64,000 nucleotides of DNA from Amycolatopsis regifaucium. GTDB taxonomy: Bacteria > Actinomycetota > Actinomycetes > Mycobacteriales > Pseudonocardiaceae. The stretch covers positions 155,118-219,117 of the forward strand of contig NZ_LQCI01000051.1 in the NCBI RefSeq assembly GCF_001613935.1, read 5' to 3'. A model generated the notes under the pieces. The model was not told where the DNA came from and did not search any database. It saw nothing but the letters and a program-made list of their open reading frames with translations. The translations under genes were made by a program, and so were the position numbers. This document shows, piece by piece, positions 60,686-64,000 of the stretch. Position 1 is the first letter of the stretch. The number at the start of each line of letters is the position of its first letter.

Positions 60686-61486
60686 ATGACCGTCTTGGTA
60701 ACCGGAGCCACCGGGAACACGGGCCGCCGGGTGGTGGCCGAACTGCACCGGCGCGGGGAACGCGTCCGGGCGCTCACCAGGAATCCCGCCGGAGCCCGGC
60801 TACCGGCAGGCGTCGAAGTGGTGGAAGGCACGCACACCGCGCCGGAAACGTTGACCGAAGCCTTGGAGGGCGTCACGCGGCTGCACATCACCGCGACGGC
60901 CGGGCTCGCCGACGTCGGCACCGAACTGGTGAACCGCGCCGTGGACGCCGGCGTGCGCCGGATGACCATGGTGTGGGGCGGCTACGTCGGCCCGACGGAA
61001 CAGGCGATGGCCGAGTCCGGGGTGGAGTGGACGCGGCTGGAGCCTCAGGAGTTCATGTCCAACACGCTGACCTGGATCGACGCGATCCGCAGCGACGGTG
61101 TGGTCCGGGAGCCCTACGACTTCCCCAGCGCGCTCGTGCACGAGGCCGACATCGCCGCCGTCGCGGTCACCGCGCTGCTGGAAGACGGCCATTCGGGTCA
61201 GGCGTACGACCTGACCGGCCCGGAAGTGCTGACCCCGCGTCAGCGGGTCGCGGTCCTCGCTAAAACCCTCGGCAGGGACATCACGTTCGCCGAGCTTCCC
61301 CATGAGGCGGCCATCGACCGGCTGATGGCCACCGGAGTCTCCCGCGAAGACGCCGAGTACGTCATCGGCTGGTACGCCGACCCGCCCGCGGAGGCGAGCA
61401 CCGTGGTCGGCACGGTCGAGAAGGTGACCGGCCGCCCGGCCCGCACCTTCGCCCAGTGGGTCACAGAACACGCCGACCGGTTCTGA
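60686..61486 (+). CDS. NmrA-like NAD(P)-binding reductase
   Basis: 266 residues from ATG 60686 (GGGAG upstream). N-terminal dinucleotide motif VLVTGATGNTGRRV with Arg residues at strand 2 (VRALTRNP) suggesting NADP(H). It lacks the SDR YxxxK, and has the atypical-SDR/NmrA pattern (LEPQEFMSNTL; VHEADIAAVAVTAL; YDLTGPEVLTPRQRV). Members act as redox sensors or as quinone/isoflavone-type reductases. It ends 2 nt from the stop of the convergent AsnC-type gene. Confidence 0.88.
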   Translation: MTVLVTGATGNTGRRVVAELHRRGERVRALTRNPAGARLPAGVEVVEGTHTAPETLTEALEGVTRLHITATAGLADVGTELVNRAVDAGVRRMTMVWGGYVGPTEQAMAESGVEWTRLEPQEFMSNTLTWIDAIRSDGVVREPYDFPSALVHEADIAAVAVTALLEDGHSGQAYDLTGPEVLTPRQRVAVLAKTLGRDITFAELPHEAAIDRLMATGVSREDAEYVIGWYADPPAEASTVVGTVEKVTGRPARTFAQWVTEHADRF

Positions 61487-61488
61487 AC

Positions 61489-62439
61489 TCACGCCGGAAG
61501 CGGCCCGACCGCCTTCACGATCTCCAGCACCGGAGCGGTGTGCAGCGTGCGGATCGCGCGCTGCGCACCGAGCCGCCGGGTGAGGTAGCGGTGCAGCGCG
61601 GCGGGGTCGGGACACAGCGCCTGCGCGATCAGATTGGTCGGCCCGGTCGTGGCGGCGACCACCGCCAGCTCCTCGTGGGCGGCCAGGGTCGTCGCGACCT
61701 CGTCCAGATCCGCCGGTGCGATCGCCATCCACAGGAACGCCTGGGTGGTCACGCCGTACAGGGCCGCGTTGATCTCGACGTCGAAGAAGAGCGCACCGCT
61801 CGCGCGAAGATCGTCCAGGCGGCGGGTCACGGTCGACGGCGCCAGTCCGGTCGCGACGGCGAGCTGCGTGACGCTCATCCGGCCGTCGTGGCGGAGCACG
61901 TCGATCAGGGCGTGGTCCGCCGGGGTCAGCGGACCCTGATCGACGGCGGTTTCCTTTACCCGTAACGCTTCTTGTTGTTCCTCGGTCAGTGCGGCCAACC
62001 GTCCGTGCCAAGCCGCCGGGCCGCCGAGATAGGTGTGCAGCATGAGATGGGCGGACACCGCCGTGACGGTCGCGGTGCGCGGGATGTCGTGCAGCAGCAT
62101 CGCGCTCGGCGAATCCGTCGGCGTCTGCGCGATCGCGACGATCTCCGTACCGCCCGACGTCAGCTTGACCCAGGACGTGTCCGGCCGCTTGGCCAGCGAA
62201 CGGGCGAGCGTCCGTGCCGTGGCGGGCTGGGCGGTGAGCCGCACGATCCACTGGGTCAACCCTGCCCTGCCGGGATCGGGCAGGCCCACCACCCGCAACC
62301 CGGCTTCGGAGCGAAGCCGCTGGTAGCGACGCGCGACGGTCTGCGTGGACACGCCCAGCACGACGCCGATACGGCTGAACGGCGCCCGGCCGTCGAGGTG
62401 CAGCGCATGGATCAAACCGCGGTCGATCTCGTCAAGCAT
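61489..62439 (-). CDS. Lrp/AsnC-type regulator with two tandem AsnC units
   Basis: 316 residues made of two HTH-plus-RAM units: first HTH IDRGLIHALHLDGRAPFSRI, VSTQTVARRYQRL; second HTH ADHALIDVLRHDGRMSVTQL, LAPSTVTRRLDDLRA. Each is followed by an AsnC-type ligand-binding segment. Single-unit Lrp proteins are about half this length, so this is a fused duplicate. Divergent from the MFS gene (68-bp gap), which it probably controls. ATG start at 62439. Confidence 0.9.
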   Translation of the reverse strand: MLDEIDRGLIHALHLDGRAPFSRIGVVLGVSTQTVARRYQRLRSEAGLRVVGLPDPGRAGLTQWIVRLTAQPATARTLARSLAKRPDTSWVKLTSGGTEIVAIAQTPTDSPSAMLLHDIPRTATVTAVSAHLMLHTYLGGPAAWHGRLAALTEEQQEALRVKETAVDQGPLTPADHALIDVLRHDGRMSVTQLAVATGLAPSTVTRRLDDLRASGALFFDVEINAALYGVTTQAFLWMAIAPADLDEVATTLAAHEELAVVAATTGPTNLIAQALCPDPAALHRYLTRRLGAQRAIRTLHTAPVLEIVKAVGPLPA

Positions 62440-62507
62440 GGAAGATTTCGTCCATTCGCCGCCGAATTCGTGGAACGAAGCCTAGCGTTCGCCCGAGCAT
62501 CGCGGTC

Positions 62508-63800
62508 ATGCAAGAAACCAAAACCAGCCCGGTCCCGCTCGCCATCCTGCTCGCGGCCGAGGCGATGAACGTGCTGGACGCGACGATCACGCAGGTCGCC
62601 GGTCCGGCGATCCACGCCGACCTCGGCGGTCCCGCGTCGACCATCCAGTGGTTCGGCGCCGCGTACACCCTCCCGTTCGCGGTACTCCTGATCGCCGGCG
62701 GCAGGCTCGGTGACCTCTTCGGCCGCCGCCGGATCTTCCTGTCCGGTGTCGCCGCGTTCGCCTTCGCGTCGCTTTGCTGCGCGCTCGCACCGGACACCGC
62801 CGTGCTGATCGCCGCGCGGGCGGTGCAGGGCGCGGCGGCGGCCCTGGTGATCCCGCAGACCATCGGGCTGATCAAAACGCTGTACACCGGCCCGGCGCTG
62901 GCCGCGGCACTCGGCTGGAACGGGCCGGTGGTCGGCCTTTCGGCGGTGAGCGGGCCGCTGCTCGGCGCCGCGTTGACGGAGCTGTCGACCTGGCGAGCGG
63001 CGTTCCTGGTGAACGTGCCGATCTCGATCGCGGTGCTCGCGGCGGGCAGGCTGCTGCCGGAAGACCGCGTCGCGCACGGGGTCCGCTTGGACCTGCAGGG
63101 CACGGCCCTCGCCTCGCTCGGTACCGGGCTGATGGTGTATCCGCTGATCGACCGGTGGAACTGGGCGCTGTTCACCGGCGGCGTCGCCGTGCTGGTGGTG
63201 TTCGGGTTCCATCAGCGGGCGCGGCGGCATCCGCTCGTCGAGCCGAGCCTGTTCGGCCACCGCGGCTTCCCGGCGGCGCTGGTGACCTCGACGTTGTTCT
63301 TCGCGGTGATGAACGGGCTGATGCTCGTGGTCGTCCTGCATCAGCAACTCGACGAAGGCCGGAGTGTGCTGGCGTCCGGCCTGACCCTGCTGCCGTGGTC
63401 GGGCGGGCTGGCGGTGTCGTCGTGGGCGGCGGGCCGATGGCTCGTCCCCCGTCACGGGTCACGCGTGGCGTTCGCGGGCCTGGCGTTGTTGCTCGCCGGG
63501 ATCCTGCTGGGGATGACGGGTCCGTTGCCGCTCGCACTCGGGGTCGGCGGCCTCGGACTGGGACTGTTCACGGTGCCGTTCTTCACGACGGCACTGTCGA
63601 GGGTCCGTCCACATGAGACCGGTTCGGCGGCGGGACTGCTGAACGCGGTGCAGCAACTGGGCGCGACGCTCGGCGTCGCCGTCCTCGGCACCGTCTTCCT
63701 GCAGGGACACTCACTGACGCGGCCGTTCTGGCTGGCGGCGGCGCTGGTGCTCGCGACCATGGCGACCACCGCGCTGATGTACCGAACTTCTGCCGCGTAG
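62508..63800 (+). CDS. MFS transporter, DHA2/EmrB-QacA-like
   Basis: 430 residues with about 12-14 hydrophobic helices. Motif C-like first helix (AEAMNVLDATITQVAGPAI), motif A loop GGRLGDLFGRRRIFLSG, then GPLLGAALTELSTWRAAFLV and LVVVLHQQLDEGRS in the later helices. A drug or metabolite exporter of the EmrB/QacA group. Controlled, by position, by the divergent AsnC-type gene. No partner gene follows before the window end. Confidence 0.9.
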   Translation: MQETKTSPVPLAILLAAEAMNVLDATITQVAGPAIHADLGGPASTIQWFGAAYTLPFAVLLIAGGRLGDLFGRRRIFLSGVAAFAFASLCCALAPDTAVLIAARAVQGAAAALVIPQTIGLIKTLYTGPALAAALGWNGPVVGLSAVSGPLLGAALTELSTWRAAFLVNVPISIAVLAAGRLLPEDRVAHGVRLDLQGTALASLGTGLMVYPLIDRWNWALFTGGVAVLVVFGFHQRARRHPLVEPSLFGHRGFPAALVTSTLFFAVMNGLMLVVVLHQQLDEGRSVLASGLTLLPWSGGLAVSSWAAGRWLVPRHGSRVAFAGLALLLAGILLGMTGPLPLALGVGGLGLGLFTVPFFTTALSRVRPHETGSAAGLLNAVQQLGATLGVAVLGTVFLQGHSLTRPFWLAAALVLATMATTALMYRTSAA

Positions 63801-64000
63801 ACGCTGCCGGTGGTCGTGAGTGGCGATTCGAGTTCTAGCCAAGGGTGTTTCAGGTACCTACGGCGGGTGAGCCCGGTAGCCGCCTGACCGTGAAGGACTC
63901 CTTCAGAGACTGAATTTGGTCACCCACTGGTGTGGGGCGCGGCGGTGCCAGCGGAACCACCCTCGGGCAGGGCAGGCGTAAGTGCACAACTGCAGGTCCT
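63801..64000. other. 3' intergenic tail with repeat fragments
   Basis: Nothing coding is evident. 63813-63831 carries one half of a family-A repeat (GGTCGTGAGTGGCGATTCG), and 63891-63905 is a short palindrome TGAAGGACTCCTTCA like a family-B core. Confidence 0.5.

Overview
The window is high-GC actinobacterial DNA with dense, often translationally coupled operons. The gene content fits a Pseudonocardiaceae-type organism, most like Amycolatopsis: a complete mce lipid-import operon, PknB-type kinases, PucR-type regulators, secreted DUF6801-like proteins, a rubber-oxygenase gene and large lipid-type polyketide synthases. The genus is an inference from gene content and overall character, not from a marker gene.

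Layout. (1) 1-7267: a fatty acyl-AMP ligase (5' end cut by the window edge), a Pks13-like ACP-KS-AT-ACP-TE condensing enzyme and an MFS exporter, joined by ATGA/GTGA overlaps; this resembles the fadD32-pks13 pair of mycolate biosynthesis. (2) 7387-11890: two tRNA-Val genes, two paralogous receptor Ser/Thr kinases and a deletion relic of a copper P-type ATPase. (3) 11905-17212: two secreted DUF6801-like proteins, a lipoprotein, a secreted lipase and a GtrA-family membrane protein. (4) 17331-24289: four paralogous PucR-type regulators around an alpha/beta hydrolase. (5) 36057-24407 (minus strand): two secreted DUF6801-like proteins followed by a full mce operon (yrbEA, yrbEB, mceA-F, two Mce-associated proteins). 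(6) 36415-38207: a DrrAB-type ABC exporter. (7) 51121-38326 (minus strand): a PUFA-synthase-like iterative PKS system of two giant proteins, a free ACP, an alpha/beta hydrolase and a glycosyltransferase. A divergent SDR and a catalytically altered aldo/keto reductase lie opposite. (8) 53709-63800: a frameshifted FAD monooxygenase with its TetR regulator, an LcpR/Lcp-like rubber oxygenase pair, a secreted GH3 glucosidase, an NmrA-like reductase, and a double-AsnC regulator divergent from an MFS exporter.

The common theme is unusual lipids: activation and condensation of fatty acids (Pks13-like), iterative synthesis of a probably glycosylated polyketide or fatty chain (PUFA-like cluster), lipid or sterol import (mce), a secreted lipase and polyisoprene cleavage. 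The two lipid-synthase loci are the best candidates for undescribed chemistry. Long intergenic palindromes of at least three sequence families lie between genes, mostly at 3' ends of convergent pairs. They look like a genome-specific family of hairpin terminators or small mobile repeats.
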